Shown: positions 1 through 10,267 of the stretch, piece after piece | How positions within the stretch are numbered: position 1 is the stretch's first letter | How the letters are laid out: every line of letters starts with the position of its first letter | NCBI GenBank assembly: GCA_026261815.1 | Contig: JAMPIT010000511.1 | Location: forward strand, 186,001 to 250,000 | Length of the DNA: 64,000 bases | Direction: 5' to 3' | DNA from: Monarcha castaneiventris obscurior | Lineage: Eukaryota; Chordata; Aves; Passeriformes; Monarchidae | Position numbers and translations under genes: made by a program | Notes under the pieces: model-generated | What the model saw: only the letters and a program-made list of their open reading frames with translations | Databases searched by the model: none | Told to the model about the DNA's origin: nothing

Positions 1-513
1 GCAGGACAGAGCAGAGCAGACACAGAGCAGGACAGACACAGCCAGACATGGAGCAGGACAGAGCAGAGCAGACACGGAGCAGGACAGACACAGCAGACAC
101 GGAGCAGGACAGAGCAGAGCAGACACGGAGCAGGACAGACACAGCAGACACGGAGCAGAGCAGACACGGAGCAGGACAGAGCACAGCAGACACGGAGCAG
201 GACAGAGCAGAGCAGAGCACAGAACAGGACAGACACAGCCAGACATGGAGCAGGACAGAGCAGAGCAGACACGGAGCAGGACAGACACAGCAGACATGGA
301 ACAGGACAGAGCACAGCAGACACGGAGCAGGACAGACACAGCAGACATGGAACAGGACAGACACAGCAGACATGGAGCAGGACAGACACAGCAGACATGG
401 AACAGGACAGACACAGCAGACATGGAGCAGGACAGAGCAGAGCAGAGCACAGAACAGGACAGACACAGCCAGACACGGAGCAGGACAGACACAGCAGACA
501 TGGAGCAGGACAG
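1..513. repeat. Minisatellite, ~25-26 bp GAGCAGGACAGA-type unit
   Basis: The window opens inside a tandem array built from GAGCAGGACAGACACAGCAG and GAGCAGGACAGAGCAGAGCA variants joined by ACATG or ACACG. Units differ by small substitutions and by presence of an AGAGC insert, so the period is not constant. The array ends near 513, where non-repetitive sequence begins; its left end is outside the window. Several plus-strand frames stay open through it (for example 48-758), but the peptides are low-complexity EQDR and TADTEQ repeats and are not considered genes. Confidence 0.9.
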
Positions 514-2090
514 ATCTGTCACCAGCAAACCCCACACACATTCACAGCTTTGTGCTCCTCTCCTCAGGGCTGCGTTTCAGGACTGGCTGGCACTCACTGA
601 GGTCCTTTTTGCTGCTGAAACCCCACGTCCAGCTCAAGCAAGAAGTGTCCCTGGGACAGCACAGAAGGGGCAGCGCAGATCTGGGGTGGCTGCAGGGAAA
701 CCACCTGGGACCCTGCAGAGCAAATCTGGGTTTTCAGGGACAGCCCAATAACGACTGAAAGCCACCCCAAGCCCTGAGGGCTGCCCAGCTGTCCCAGGCC
801 TCCCGTGGCACCAGTCCCCATCAGCGAAAGGAGCCAAAAGGGAATTCAAGAGCTGCCTCAGGAGAGGCCTGGATGCTACAAATGAACTTCAGGATACTCT
901 CCACAGAGCTGATTTTTAGCCAAAATAAGGAGAAACTGGGATCTGGGGGATTGTTCATATTGTTTAGTAGCCTTACAAAACAATAATAAAAAAATAGTTG
1001 AAAAAAATCTTGAAATTGTTGAAAAAATTGTTGAAAAATTTGTTGGAATTCCCCAACGACCACTGTTTGTGCAGGACTCTCTCCTGAGCCCCTGGCCATC
1101 CTCAGCACCTTTGGAACCCCACGGACAATGTTCCCACTTCACTCTGTGTCAGCTCAAAGCCCCACAGAGCTGGGAAAACTCTGCCCCTTTGCCTTCCGAG
1201 TGTCCAGACCGTGGTTCTCACCCTTTTTCACTGTGTGAAACATCTCCTTCAGCCTCCCTGCACCTTGCTGAGGCCCTCCCTGTCAGCAGCAAGCTGTGAT
1301 TTATTACAGCTGATGTGCTGAGCCGGGGGAGGGCAGGGGGGGCACTGAGAATCCCAAAGGAAGCCTCACTTGACAATGTCTCTTTCCTACACTTCCTCGC
1401 AGCGGCTCCGTGGGGGATGACCAAGGCTGGAAAAATGTTGCTCACGTCCCGGGACAAGAATTATGATTATTTGCTGGGCTGCCATCCACCGTGGGGAATT
1501 CTGGCTCGTGACATCACCCCATTGTTCCTGCTGGTGCCAAGAGCACGCCGGGATCCCGACTGCTCCATGGTTAAAGGCCTTTCCTGTTTGCTCACTCCTT
1601 GTTTCCAAACAGTGCAGCAGTGAGGGCTGCACGGGATGTCTCCTGTGCTGGGCTGCTTCGTCCCCTTTCGTCATGTCTGCCTGGAACTCCTCACAGTGAC
1701 ACCAACAATGTACTCCCGCAGCCAGAAACAAAAGGGAAAAAATAACAGCAGGAGGCAAAGCCCATCTTTGGCACTCAGGACCCTGTGCACGCCTTTGTTC
1801 CTTCTTTGGGAGCTGTGCTTGTGCAGCTCAGCCCGGCCCTCCTCCAGCCCTGCTGTTTTCCTTCGTGATTTTAGTGTCCTGATAATGCCAGGAGGCTTGG
1901 CCTTGGGAAGCAGCTCCTGATCCTTATCCAGGGAATGGGGACAGTGGCAGGAGCTGGGCAGGGTCTCTGTGCTCGGGGGGTCAAGGAGAGCCCCAGACCC
2001 CAGTGCAGGGTGATCCCCCAGCCCACAGCACGAGGGGATCAAACATCTGTGGGTTTGGGGCACCAAAATATGAAAGCTAAAGGTATTTGA
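514..2090. other. Non-coding upstream flank, no gene seen
   Basis: Apparently single-copy sequence. An AT-rich patch at about 955-1050 contains short TTG/AAA-rich runs. Open frames on both strands are short, overlap each other and show no recognisable domain. Confidence 0.6.
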
Positions 2091-2505
2091 GGGTGCCCAA
2101 AGATGGTGAAGGGTCTGGAGGGGCCACACAAGGAGCAGCTGAGGGCACTTGGTGTGCCCAGCTGGAGCAGAGGGCACTGAGGGCAGAGCTCTGGGATCTG
2201 CAGCTCCTCCCAAGAGGCAGCTCCAATCTCTGCTCCTGGGCCAGGGACAGCACCCAGGGAACGGCTGGAGCTGGGCCAGGGCAGGCTCAGGCTGGAGATG
2301 AGGGAAAGGTTCTTCCCCCAGAGGGTGCTGGGCACTGCCCAGGCTCCCCAGGGAATGGGCACGGCCCCGAGGCTGCCAGAGCTCCAGGAGCGTTTGGGCA
2401 GCGCTGCCAGGGATGCCCAGGCTGGGATTTGGGGTGTCTGGGCAGGGCCTGGGGCTGGAATCCATGATCCCTGTGGGTCCCTTCCAGCTCAGGATGTTCC
2501 ATGAT
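2090..2505 (+). mobile_element. CR1 LINE 3' fragment
   Basis: The sequence follows the CR1 3' region: the stretch around 2286-2420 (GGTTCTTCCCCCAGAGGGTG and the following CAGAGCTCCAGGAGCG block), then GGGTCCCTTCCAGCTCAGGA and a terminal TTCCATGATT at about 2496-2505. It is 5'-truncated, as is usual for CR1. The same subfamily occurs in opposite orientation at 36772-37150, with long near-identical stretches. No reverse-transcriptase frame remains. Confidence 0.85.
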
Positions 2506-2562
2506 TGAGCCTAAGCCAAGCAGGTATTCCTGGAACCACACAGACACCAGAACGATCCCTGC

Positions 2563-2640
2563 ATCATGGAATCACTGAGGCTGGAAAGGACCTCCAAGAT
2601 CATCGGGTCCCACCCTCTCTGTGGGGACATTTGGTGCTGA
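2563..2640 (-). mobile_element. CR1 LINE 3' tail, reverse orientation
   Basis: CATGGAATCACTGAGGCTGG followed by AAAGGACCTCCAAGATCATC is the reverse complement of the CR1 3' end. It lies tail-to-tail with the CR1 ending at 2505. The piece fades into unique sequence after about 2640. Confidence 0.8.
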
Positions 2641-4889
2641 AGCAGCTGCTTCACCTTGTGTCCCGACATTCTCCCTCACAGGCCCTAAAGGCAAAACAAC
2701 TCCTTCAAGTATTGAAGTTGTTGAAGGATATTCAACTCTTCAGCTCTGGACAGAGCTCTCTGAGCTGGGTCGGTTCAAAGCCAATTCAGTGCCAACCCCA
2801 CCTCTCCTCGCAGGGTTCCTCCATCCCTGCAAGGAACAGAGGCATTCACCCCCAGCCCCACATCCTCTGGGATCTTTGAAGCTCTGGTGCCAAATATCCC
2901 AAGGTGTGCTGCTCAGGTTGGTGCCTGCTCAGCACAGGAGGCTTTTTCCTGGAGAAAAAAGGGAATTCAGGCTCCCTTCGGCCGGCACGGATGAACACGA
3001 GCGTGTAACATTTGCTCCATTTTCTGTGGCAGTGTCAGCCTGGTGGGATTTATGGGAAGTGAAGACAACAATTGAGAAATCTCTGGATGAAAGGCCTGGT
3101 TTGTGAAGATGTTTTTGCACCTGGCATGGCAGGCAGACAGCAGCAGACATCTGGGCACTTGCAGCCACACACGGAGCTCAGGCAGGTACGTGGAGCTCCG
3201 GGTGCTTCTTGGAAACGTGAGCTGGGTGACAGAGCCCCGCCACAAAAGGTGGAAGGAATTCCTTGAACCAGAGGCCCAAATCCTTGGGTTAACCTGAGAC
3301 TCTGGTTCCTTGCCCGAGGCACGAGGTCTGTGTGTGACAGGGCTGATCCCTTCAGCAAACCAACCCCGCGGAGTGGCAGCGCTGTGGCTCTGTCCCAGCC
3401 CTCACCCCTTCAAAGACAGCGCCCTTTTTGTATAAAATGATGTCATTGAGTCGCCAGCTTTCCCTCGGGGTGAGCAAACACGGCTGCGTTGCCTTCCCCA
3501 CGTCGAGGGGATCGTCTTTCACCCCGCAGTGACCAGGATGAGGAGCGCAGGAACGGGAGCCAAGGCACATTTGTTGTATCACAGGGCTGGAATCTGGAAT
3601 GTCACACAGAACCTGAGCGCTGACACAACTCTGAAACTTGGCACAGCTGGAACATGGGCAGTCACAGGTAAGGCTGCTTTTGTGTTTCCCTGTTTTCTTT
3701 GGGATAATTGTTGCGTTGCTGCAGAGCTTAAACACGTCCCTCTGCTTTATTTTATGAGCTCCGTCTTTATTTTCTTCTAAATTTATCATTTGCACTCTTC
3801 CTGATTTTCTCTGCCTGACGCATCCTCGGCTCTGTTACTCTCATGGCGTGCCCACACGTACATTTTTCACCTGCTCTGGCCTCCGTGCCCCTCACTCACG
3901 CCCTCTGTAAATGCCTCTGCTCTCCTGTGCAGGTTTTTTTGCTCCCGCTGTTTTTCCCTGCACGCATCCCCTGTGTGCACTTTGCATGAGCACAGAGAGG
4001 AGTTCCCACTGCTGCTCAGACTCAGGGAATGTCAAATCCTCCAGCCTTTGCCTGCAGGACTGCAGCCATCACCTGCTTTCCCTCCACAAGCTGCTGTGAG
4101 CAGAAACTCTGGCTCAGGAGCCGTTTTCCTCACTGTCCCTCCCTGCAGTTTTCCTTATTTCCCTTTCCTTTCCCCCACGCACGTGTTCCTGTGCATGAGA
4201 CCTCACACCAGCTGTAATTGCCACCACCTCGCATCTGCCCATGACAACAGGGCCATAAAAATCTGAACTGCTCGTGGTAAACAAATAAAATACACTCCCT
4301 TTCCCCAGAGCCTCTTGCAAAAGGCAAATGCGGTGATTTTGATTTTCTAAACCGCTCGCAGGATTTGCCCAAAGTTTGCCATCCCTGGAGCTGCCATTCC
4401 CAGCTGGAACAGTGGTCCCAGGGAATTCGGGGTGCCTGGAAGCTGTGATCCATCCCCGGCATGGTCAGGACCCAACACTTCCCCAGGAGCAGGAGGAATT
4501 TCCTGCTTCTGCCTGACACACGACGAGCAAGGTGAAGGGCTTGGACTCCTCCTCGTGCATGCCAGGAGGTGACTCTGCTTCACATGATTCGCATCCTAAA
4601 ATTGTGCAGATAATGTCGAATGCGCCCCATGAATTCTGAAGCGAAATTAGACAGTGCTCGGGCAGATTTATTGCAAGAAATTTTAATTGCTCAAAGTAGC
4701 AAAAGTCTTTAAATTGATTTAGAGGAAAAAGAGAGAGAGAGAGAGAGAGAGAGGAGACTGTCATTGCACAAACTGAGCAGCAATTCCAAGTGAGTTTATC
4801 GATTTACATTTTTATTAAAAAAAAAAGTCGGTCAAATGAAGACATTTCAAGTGAAAGCTTGACTTTGATCTTGAATTCTGCCCAGTTTG
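2641..4889. other. Non-coding flank upstream of EDN2
   Basis: No gene recognised. It holds a (GA)n run at about 4730-4755, and an AATAAA-type signal in AAACAAATAAAATAC near 4280-4290 that could end an upstream plus-strand transcript. In human the neighbour on this side of EDN2 is the 3' end of HIVEP3, but no HIVEP3 coding sequence is visible, so that link is only a possibility. Confidence 0.5.
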
Positions 4890-5197
4890 GGCAGGTGAAA
4901 GCATCCCCGGGGCCGGGGAGCCGGGAGGGCTCGCAGGGGTCCCGCAGACCCCCCTCTGCTCTGCCTTTCCCCGCAGCCCGGCCCCGCTCGGGACCCCCGG
5001 GCACGCTCCGCACACGCCGCATCCCGGCCCCGGAGGCTTTTCCCACTGCCCGGCGCTTTCTCCCCGGAGCTCCCATCCCCTGCGGCAGAGGAACCCGCGG
5101 AGCCCGGCGCGTCCCGGGGAGGAGCGGGGGGTCCGCGCCGCCCCACGCGAGCCCGGCGTCCCCCGGGGGCGGAGCGGGTGACGCGCCGGGCCGGGGC

Positions 5198-5203
5198 TAT
5201 AAA
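5198..5203 (+). promoter_or_regulatory. EDN2: EDN2 TATA box
   Basis: GGGCTATAAAGCACC: a consensus TATAAA 125-130 bp upstream of the start codon, inside the CpG island. The expected transcription start is about 25-30 bp downstream, near 5225-5232, giving a 5' UTR of about 100 bases. Endothelin genes are known to have TATA-containing promoters; the start position itself is inferred. Confidence 0.8.
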
Positions 5204-5327
5204 GCACCTGCCGGGCGCCCGGCGGCTCCAGACGCAGCGCGGCGGCTCCGCTGGAACAGCCGGGACGGCGGCGAGAGGAGGAAAAGCCCCGGAGAAGCCC
5301 CGCAGCCGCCAGCGCAGAGCCGCGGTC

Positions 5328-5385
5328 ATGGGCAGCCACCCCTCTGTGCTGCTGGCGCTCGCCCTCTGCGCCCTGCTGGAAGCCG
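5328..5385 (+). CDS. EDN2: EDN2 coding exon 1
   Basis: It starts at ATG (context GCGGTCATGG, a good vertebrate start) and encodes the hydrophobic signal peptide, [19 protein letters not shown]. The donor is G|GTGAGC at 5386, leaving phase 1. The 5' UTR probably begins near 5228 and is uninterrupted. Confidence 0.93.
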
Positions 5386-8300
5386 GTGAGCCCCGGGCTG
5401 GAGCGGGCTCGGTGCCCCGGGGGTGGGAGGGGGGACCCCTGCACCCCTCGGCGCGGGGAGCGGGGCTGGGGGTGCCCGAGGGTGCCCGGGGTGCCCGGGG
5501 TGTGCGCGGGTGCTGCGGGAGCGGTGCGGGTCCTTCACTCCGGGGAGCCCCCGGCCCCCGAGGAGCCGCAGCCCCAAGGCGCTCCGGGCGAGCCGCGGGC
5601 ACGGGGACATCGCCGCGATCCTCCGAGGGGACGCACGGACGGGCCGCTCATCCCTCCCTCCCTCCCTCCCTCCTTGTGCTGCAGGTCTGGGCCATCCCCC
5701 GGCCGAGTCCCAGCTGGCCGCGCCGCCCAGGACCAAGCGATGTTCCTGCAACAGCTGGCTGGATAAGGAATGCATCTACTTCTGTCACCTGGACATCATC
5801 TGGGTCAACACACCCGGGTGAGCAGGAGCGCGGCGCTCGGGGGCCGCTCCGCTGATGGGCAGCGCCTGTACCTTCTGCCGGAGGGGTGGGGAAGGGTCCC
5901 GGGGCTGCGAGGCTCTGGCAGCACCTGCTCCAGGGAGCACGTTCAGCATGGAAAGGGACAAACTGTGCTGCTGCTGCTGCTGCTGCTGCTGCTCAGGTGT
6001 TTGTCCAGCCCGCAGCGATCGGGGTGAAAGCGCAGGGCGCTGCTTCCTCCTGGGCTCGGCTTTTCCTGAGGTTTGTACCTCTGCGAGCCCAGAGCAACAC
6101 CGAGGTGTTGTGGCTGCGAGTCAGAAAGTTCCTCTCCCCGCTCGCAAACTGCAACCCTGCTGCTGCCTGCCAGTATTGTTAATGAGGCAGCGCTGGGCTG
6201 GCACTGCGGGCCCGCGGCTGCCAAGTCCTGCCCTCAGGAATGCTCCAGCAGCTTTCCCGGCGCTTTCAGACCAATGGCCATCGCACTGGAGCACAACACA
6301 CACGCTCAGGTGTGGTTAGAATCGTGCTCGCTGACATGCATTTACAACTCGCTGCTTGCTCGGGGAATAGTTGCAGTCCCTGCCAATCCCGGAGCCTCTG
6401 GGAGAGGAGATTGCCATCTGAGATGGAGCGGGAATGCGCTCGCAGCTCTGGGAGCAGGCTGGGAGCACGAGAACCTGCTCTGGCCCCGAGACACCTCGGG
6501 CTGTGCAGTGTCCTGTGTGTTAAACTGCAGGAAGGGAGGGCACGGACCCCTCAGGGCCGGCCGTGCTCCTCAGGAGCTGTGCCACCCCTGTGAGCTGCCA
6601 GCTCGCCCAGCCCGTGTGGCAGCCCTTGCACGGGCACCTGGGCTGCTGCGGGGAGAGAAAACTCCCGTTCCCTGGCGGCACAGAGCGGCAATCTCCCGGG
6701 AGGGAAAACAGCAGGGGGAGAGGAGCTGGAGTTTAAAGGCTCAAACCCATCAGTGACCTTTTCACCTTATGTCTATAGATGAGTATTTATTATCCTGGCA
6801 CTGGCTTGGCCGCCTCCCAGGACCCTGTTATAAACCTGTTGGCCAATAAAAGGTTGGTGGCAAAGCTGAATTCCTTTGTTTTTCCCAGGCACACCGCTCC
6901 CTACGGCTTGGGCAGCCCGCCAAGGCGGCGCAAGAGGGCGGCGGGCAGGTGCGAGTGCTGGCACTCCAGGGACAGCATCTGTGCCACCTTCTGCCAGGGG
7001 AAGCCAGGGTAAGCGCTGGGGGCGTCCCCGGGGGCTGCTCCGCCGGGGTGAGGCACAGGCAGCGCTCAGGAGCTGCGGTGCCCGCACAGCCTCCCTGGGC
7101 ACGGCTCTGTGCCAGCAGCTGGGACCTGTCTGGTGGCTTTTGCCTCCCCTGCCGAGAGTCCTGGCAGTGCCACCGGGTGCTTTGGGGGTACAGCGGTCCC
7201 TTCAGCAGCTGAGAGGCAGCGATGTCACCTCCATCCCTGCTGCTGCTGCTGCCAGCACCTTGGGAACGGGGACAAGCGAGGCTGTGGAGATTTGGGACAT
7301 CGATGTCCCCTGCTCAGGAGGGAGAGCTGGCAGCACCCTGGGAACAGGGACAAGCAGGGGTGTGAGATTTGGGACACCGATGTCCCCTGCTCAGGAGGGA
7401 GAGCTGCCAGCACCCTGGGAACGGGGACAAGCAGGGGTGCGGGTTTTTTGGGACACCGATGTCCCCTGCTCAGGAGGGAGAGCTGCCAGCACCCTGGGAA
7501 CGGGGACAAGCAGGGGTGTGAGATTTGGGACATCGATGTCCCCTGCTCAGGAGGGAGAGCTGGCAGCACCCTGGGAGTGGGACAAGCAGGGGTGTGAGAT
7601 TTGGGACACCGATGTCCCCTGCTCAGGAGGGAGAGCTGGCAGCACCCTGGGAGTGGGACAAGCGAGGCTGTGGAGCTTTGGGACACCGATGTCCCCTTCA
7701 TGGCTCAGAGGGGAGCAGAGCAGGCCTGCTCTGAGCTGGGACTCAGCAGCCAAATGTCCTCTGTGGCCACCCTCTGTTCACGGTGCGTGTGGGGTCTCAG
7801 TTCAGCTTCAGCTGAGGGGAGGTGGGAGCAAAGCCGCTGTGGGTATCTGTCATTAATCCCATAGCCAGGCAATAGCTGCAGTCCCCGATCATTAAATATT
7901 CCTGTGAATAGAGCAGCTCTGGCAGAAGGGAACAGCAGTCAGAGTGAGCCGTGAATTGCTCCCAAATAGCTGCAATTAACCCTTCAAAGCCGTGCATTCA
8001 GCTGTCTGTCACCGGGGCAGGGCTCCCCCTGTGCTCCCCGCAGCCTGGCTGAGCTGGCTCAGGCTTCTCCTCTTGCTCTTTAGGTACCTCCAGAGTCTGA
8101 AGCTCCCCGTGAGCTCTGGAGCACCAGCGAGGTCTCTGCAGAGCGGTGCCACGAGGCCTCCCCATCCTGGGCTGCTGAGAGCTCTCAGGTGAGCAGGGCA
8201 CCTAAACCCACTCTGAACATCCCCCATGAGCACTTGAAAACGTGTGGCCGTGGCCCCAGGCTGCTGTTACTCTTGGGTCTGACCTTCTGCCTCCTCCTGC

Positions 8301-9123
8301 CTGCTTTGAATGAGGACACTTGGCTGTTTCTGCTCTCTGTGGCACTGAAGGCTCCAGCCGAGGGAGCTGAGGCTGCCTGTGCCCTTCCCAAAGCAGAGGG
8401 ATGGATTTCACATCAAATGGAATTCTTGGTTGGAGTGGGGAGCTCCTCTGATGTGGGACAGGCAGATGGGTGGTGTGCAGAAGGGAGAAAGGGGATGGCA
8501 CCATGTAGGAAGATAATTTATTGGGCAGCAGCTTTGGACCAAAAGACAGAACTTTTCTAACCCCACATCAGGGAATTGTGGGGAGAAACAACAACTGCAG
8601 GAGTGTAACTGAGCTAAGGGGAGGTGGCAAATGAATGAACTCGTGGCAGTTCCATCAGAGGCAATGGGAATGCTTTCTGAAGGGCACAGCTGGGGGAGAA
8701 GCACTTTGGGTCATCCTTGAATCCTCTGCCACCTTGTTGGGCTTGATGGATCTCTGCTGTGGCTTGAAATTCCTGCTCTTCCTTCCCCATCACCTGCCTC
8801 CCAGCAAGTCGTGGTGAGGGGCAGATAAATGTCCCAATATGGGGTACTGAGGAGGGGGCAGATGGGCTGGAGAGTGACCATAAATGTCCCAGTATGGGGT
8901 ACTGAGGAGGGGGCAGGTGGGCTGGAGAGTGACCATAAATGTCCCAAAATGGGGTACTGAGGAGGGGGCAGATGGGCTGGAGAGTGACCCCGGTGTCCCT
9001 TCTGTCCCCAGGGACCTCAGGGTGTCCAGCCCTCGCTCCGGCAAACACCAGCAGCGCTCCCGGAGGGACACACAGCCACCAGCACTGCCTTGGGAGAAAA
9101 ACATCTGGAAGAAGAAGAGATAA
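5328..9123 (+). CDS. EDN2: Endothelin-2 preproprotein (EDN2), five spliced exons
   Basis: This gene encodes the precursor of a secreted 21-residue vasoactive peptide that signals through G-protein-coupled endothelin receptors. Joining 5328-5385, 5685-5817, 6889-7008, 8084-8188 and 9012-9123 gives 528 nt: 175 residues plus TAA, close to the 178 of human EDN2. All introns are GT-AG and all phases agree (1, 2, 2, 2). Domains in order: signal peptide about 1-20; a dibasic KR at 37-38; mature peptide C39-W59 with cysteines 39, 41, 49 and 53 for the two disulfides; W59-V60, the converting-enzyme cleavage site; an RRRKR furin site at 76-80; the endothelin-like repeat C85-C99; and a basic tail ending WKKKR. 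EDN2 rather than EDN1 or EDN3 is supported by W6-L7 of the mature peptide and by the TAPYGLG...PPRRR stretch after it. Relative to human ET-2, mature positions 4 and 12 are Asn and Ile. The ATG is the first in the predicted transcript before a good signal peptide. No frameshift or stop is seen. Confidence 0.96.
5685..5817 (+). CDS. EDN2: EDN2 coding exon 2 (mature endothelin)
   Basis: A pyrimidine-rich acceptor (CCCT repeats, then TGCTGCAG) ends at 5684. The exon encodes the short propeptide, the KR processing site, the entire mature peptide and the first residues of big endothelin (VNTPG). The donor GTGAGC is at 5818, phase 2. Keeping the whole bioactive peptide in exon 2 is the usual endothelin gene arrangement. 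Confidence 0.95.
5818..6888 (+). other. EDN2: EDN2 intron 2
   Basis: This 1.07 kb intron carries a (CTG)n microsatellite at about 5969-5995, some nine units. The acceptor is TTTGTTTTTCCCAG, ending at 6888. No other exon is apparent. Confidence 0.85.
6889..7008 (+). CDS. EDN2: EDN2 coding exon 3 (furin site and endothelin-like repeat)
   Basis: It encodes the C-terminal part of big endothelin ([16 protein letters not shown], with the basic processing site) and the 15-residue endothelin-like repeat whose four cysteines match the C-x-C-x7-C-x3-C spacing of the mature peptide. The donor GTAAGC is at 7009, phase 2. Confidence 0.95.
7246..7698. repeat. Minisatellite in EDN2 intron 3, ~76 bp unit
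   Basis: About six tandem copies of a unit containing GACACCGATGTCCCCTGCTC, then an AGGGAGAGCTGCCAGCACCC block and GGGACAAGCAGGGGTG. Copies differ by a few substitutions and by 2-3 bp indels (for example AACAGGG versus AGTGGG). It lies wholly within intron 3 and does not touch splice sites. A short CTG/GCT run at about 7231-7250 precedes it. Confidence 0.9.
8084..8188 (+). CDS. EDN2: EDN2 coding exon 4
   Basis: The acceptor CTTGCTCTTTAG ends at 8083 and the donor GTGAGC starts at 8189. It encodes 35 residues of the C-terminal propeptide, a region poorly conserved among endothelins, so support comes from splice sites, frame continuity and the conserved exon count rather than from residues. 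Phases at both ends fit the neighbouring exons. Confidence 0.85.
8825..8989. repeat. Minisatellite in EDN2 intron 4, 55 bp x 3
   Basis: Three exact-period copies start at 8825, 8880 and 8935, each beginning ATAAATGTCCC and continuing TGGGGTACTGAGGAGGGGGC. Copies differ at only a few positions. The array ends about 20 bp before the intron 4 acceptor (exon start 9012), so copy-number change could alter branch-point spacing. Confidence 0.92.
9012..9123 (+). CDS. EDN2: EDN2 coding exon 5 (C-terminus)
   Basis: The acceptor CCTTCTGTCCCCAG ends at 9011. The exon encodes a basic C-terminal propeptide ending in WKKKR and TAA at 9121-9123. Human EDN2 also ends in a short basic tail, which supports this as the true end. 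The previous exon's AG plus the first base here completes Arg139. Confidence 0.88.
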
Positions 9124-9660
9124 GAGACAGGTGCACACCAAGCTCACCAGAAGAATTTGGAGTCCTGTGGGTGCCACCAGCTCCGCTGTCGGTTGTTAGA
9201 GCTGAAGGGAAGGCCGTGAGTGGAGGGGAAGGAAGTGGAAGTCTCCGTGTTCCTGCTGCATGAACCAGCACTCAAGGGACTGCTGTGAAGGGAAAACTGT
9301 CTCCATGCAGGCCGAGAAGTGTCCTGGAGCTGAATTGTGCCTTTTTGGATCAGGCAAGGGTCGTGCTGGAGCAGCACGAGCTGGACTCTGCCCTGGAGCC
9401 CTCGGCAGAGGCTCAGCCCACGCTGGGTGGGTGAATCCCAACCAGGGGGTTCTGGGCAGTGCTGGACGAGGCAGCACCAAGCCCTGGTCAGTGGCCTGGG
9501 CTGAGCCTGAGCCTGGGCCCAGCCTGGCCCCATTCAGAGGGGTTTGGCTGCTCGCTGTAGTCAGGGATGAGCTGCCCCCAGCCCGAGCCCACCTTTGCAC
9601 TATTTCCTCTTGTCAGTGCCTGCGGACGAGACTCCCGTGCTGAAACAGCTCCCAGCTCCT

Positions 9661-9666
9661 ATTAAA
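9661..9666 (+). promoter_or_regulatory. EDN2: Candidate proximal poly(A) signal, ATTAAA
   Basis: ATTAAA is the common variant hexamer, 538 bp after the EDN2 stop codon, in CTCCTATTAAAAGTTTCTGC. It is the first good poly(A) hexamer downstream of the gene. Confidence 0.5.
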
Positions 9667-10204
9667 AGTTTCTGCCATCAGCCTCTGGAGCCAGCTGAGC
9701 AGTCAGTGGCACTCCCTGGCTGCTGGGAAGTCACTGGGGTGAATTTTCACTGAGGTTCTGGCTGCAGCTGAGGTGGAGGATCAGTTACCCCAGAGCTGGC
9801 ACCAGACCCGGGCGTGTCCCGTGCCCGTGGGCACAGGGCTGGGGTGGGCAGGCTGCTGTGGGGCTGGCTGTGTGCAGGAGCCCCCAGCCCCACAGCTGGG
9901 GCAGGGTGAGCAGAGCCCTGGTGTGGGTCAGTGACCCCATCTCATCTCCAGACATATCCTGAGTGAGGACTCCTGGCTCTTGATTATCTCAACTTTCTCC
10001 CAGCTCTGCCTGGAGGGAAAAGCTCAGGGCAGGGGGTTTGGTGGTGGGCAGAGGGCACCCAAAGCCTGGCTTGCTGCTTGGCTTAGGGCTGGACAATCAG
10101 TGACCAGTCCTGGGCAGCAGGTGACCATGGGAGGGGCACCTGGGTGGGGAATGGCTCAGGTGAGGCACAGCCAGGTGGGAGTGACACGGAGGGAAGGACT
10201 GGCT

Positions 10205-10267
10205 GCAAGAGGGGCTGGAACTGGATGATTTTAAGGTCCCTTCCAACCCCAACCCTCTGTGATTCTG
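10205..10267 (+). mobile_element. CR1 3' tail
   Basis: GGAACTGGATGATTTTAAGG, TCCCTTCCAACCCCAACC and TGTGATTCTGT form the CR1 3' terminus. Only the last 60 or so bases remain. Confidence 0.85.

Larger units (their letters stand above)
4890..5700. promoter_or_regulatory. CpG island covering the EDN2 promoter, exon 1 and intron 1
   Basis: GC content and CpG density rise sharply from about 4900 and stay high to about 5700, around the TATA box and first coding exon. Long frames on both strands here (for example minus 4847-5602) reflect stop-poor GC-rich DNA. A GC-box-like GGGGGCGG at 5165-5172 and a TGACG half-site close by at 5179-5183 lie just upstream of the TATA box. Confidence 0.8.

Noticed and set aside
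4790..5855. Long frames on both strands over the CpG island (for example 251 codons minus, 225 codons plus)
   Set aside because: GC-rich DNA is poor in stop codons. The real coding content is exon 1 and exon 2 of EDN2, in a different reading context with splice sites.
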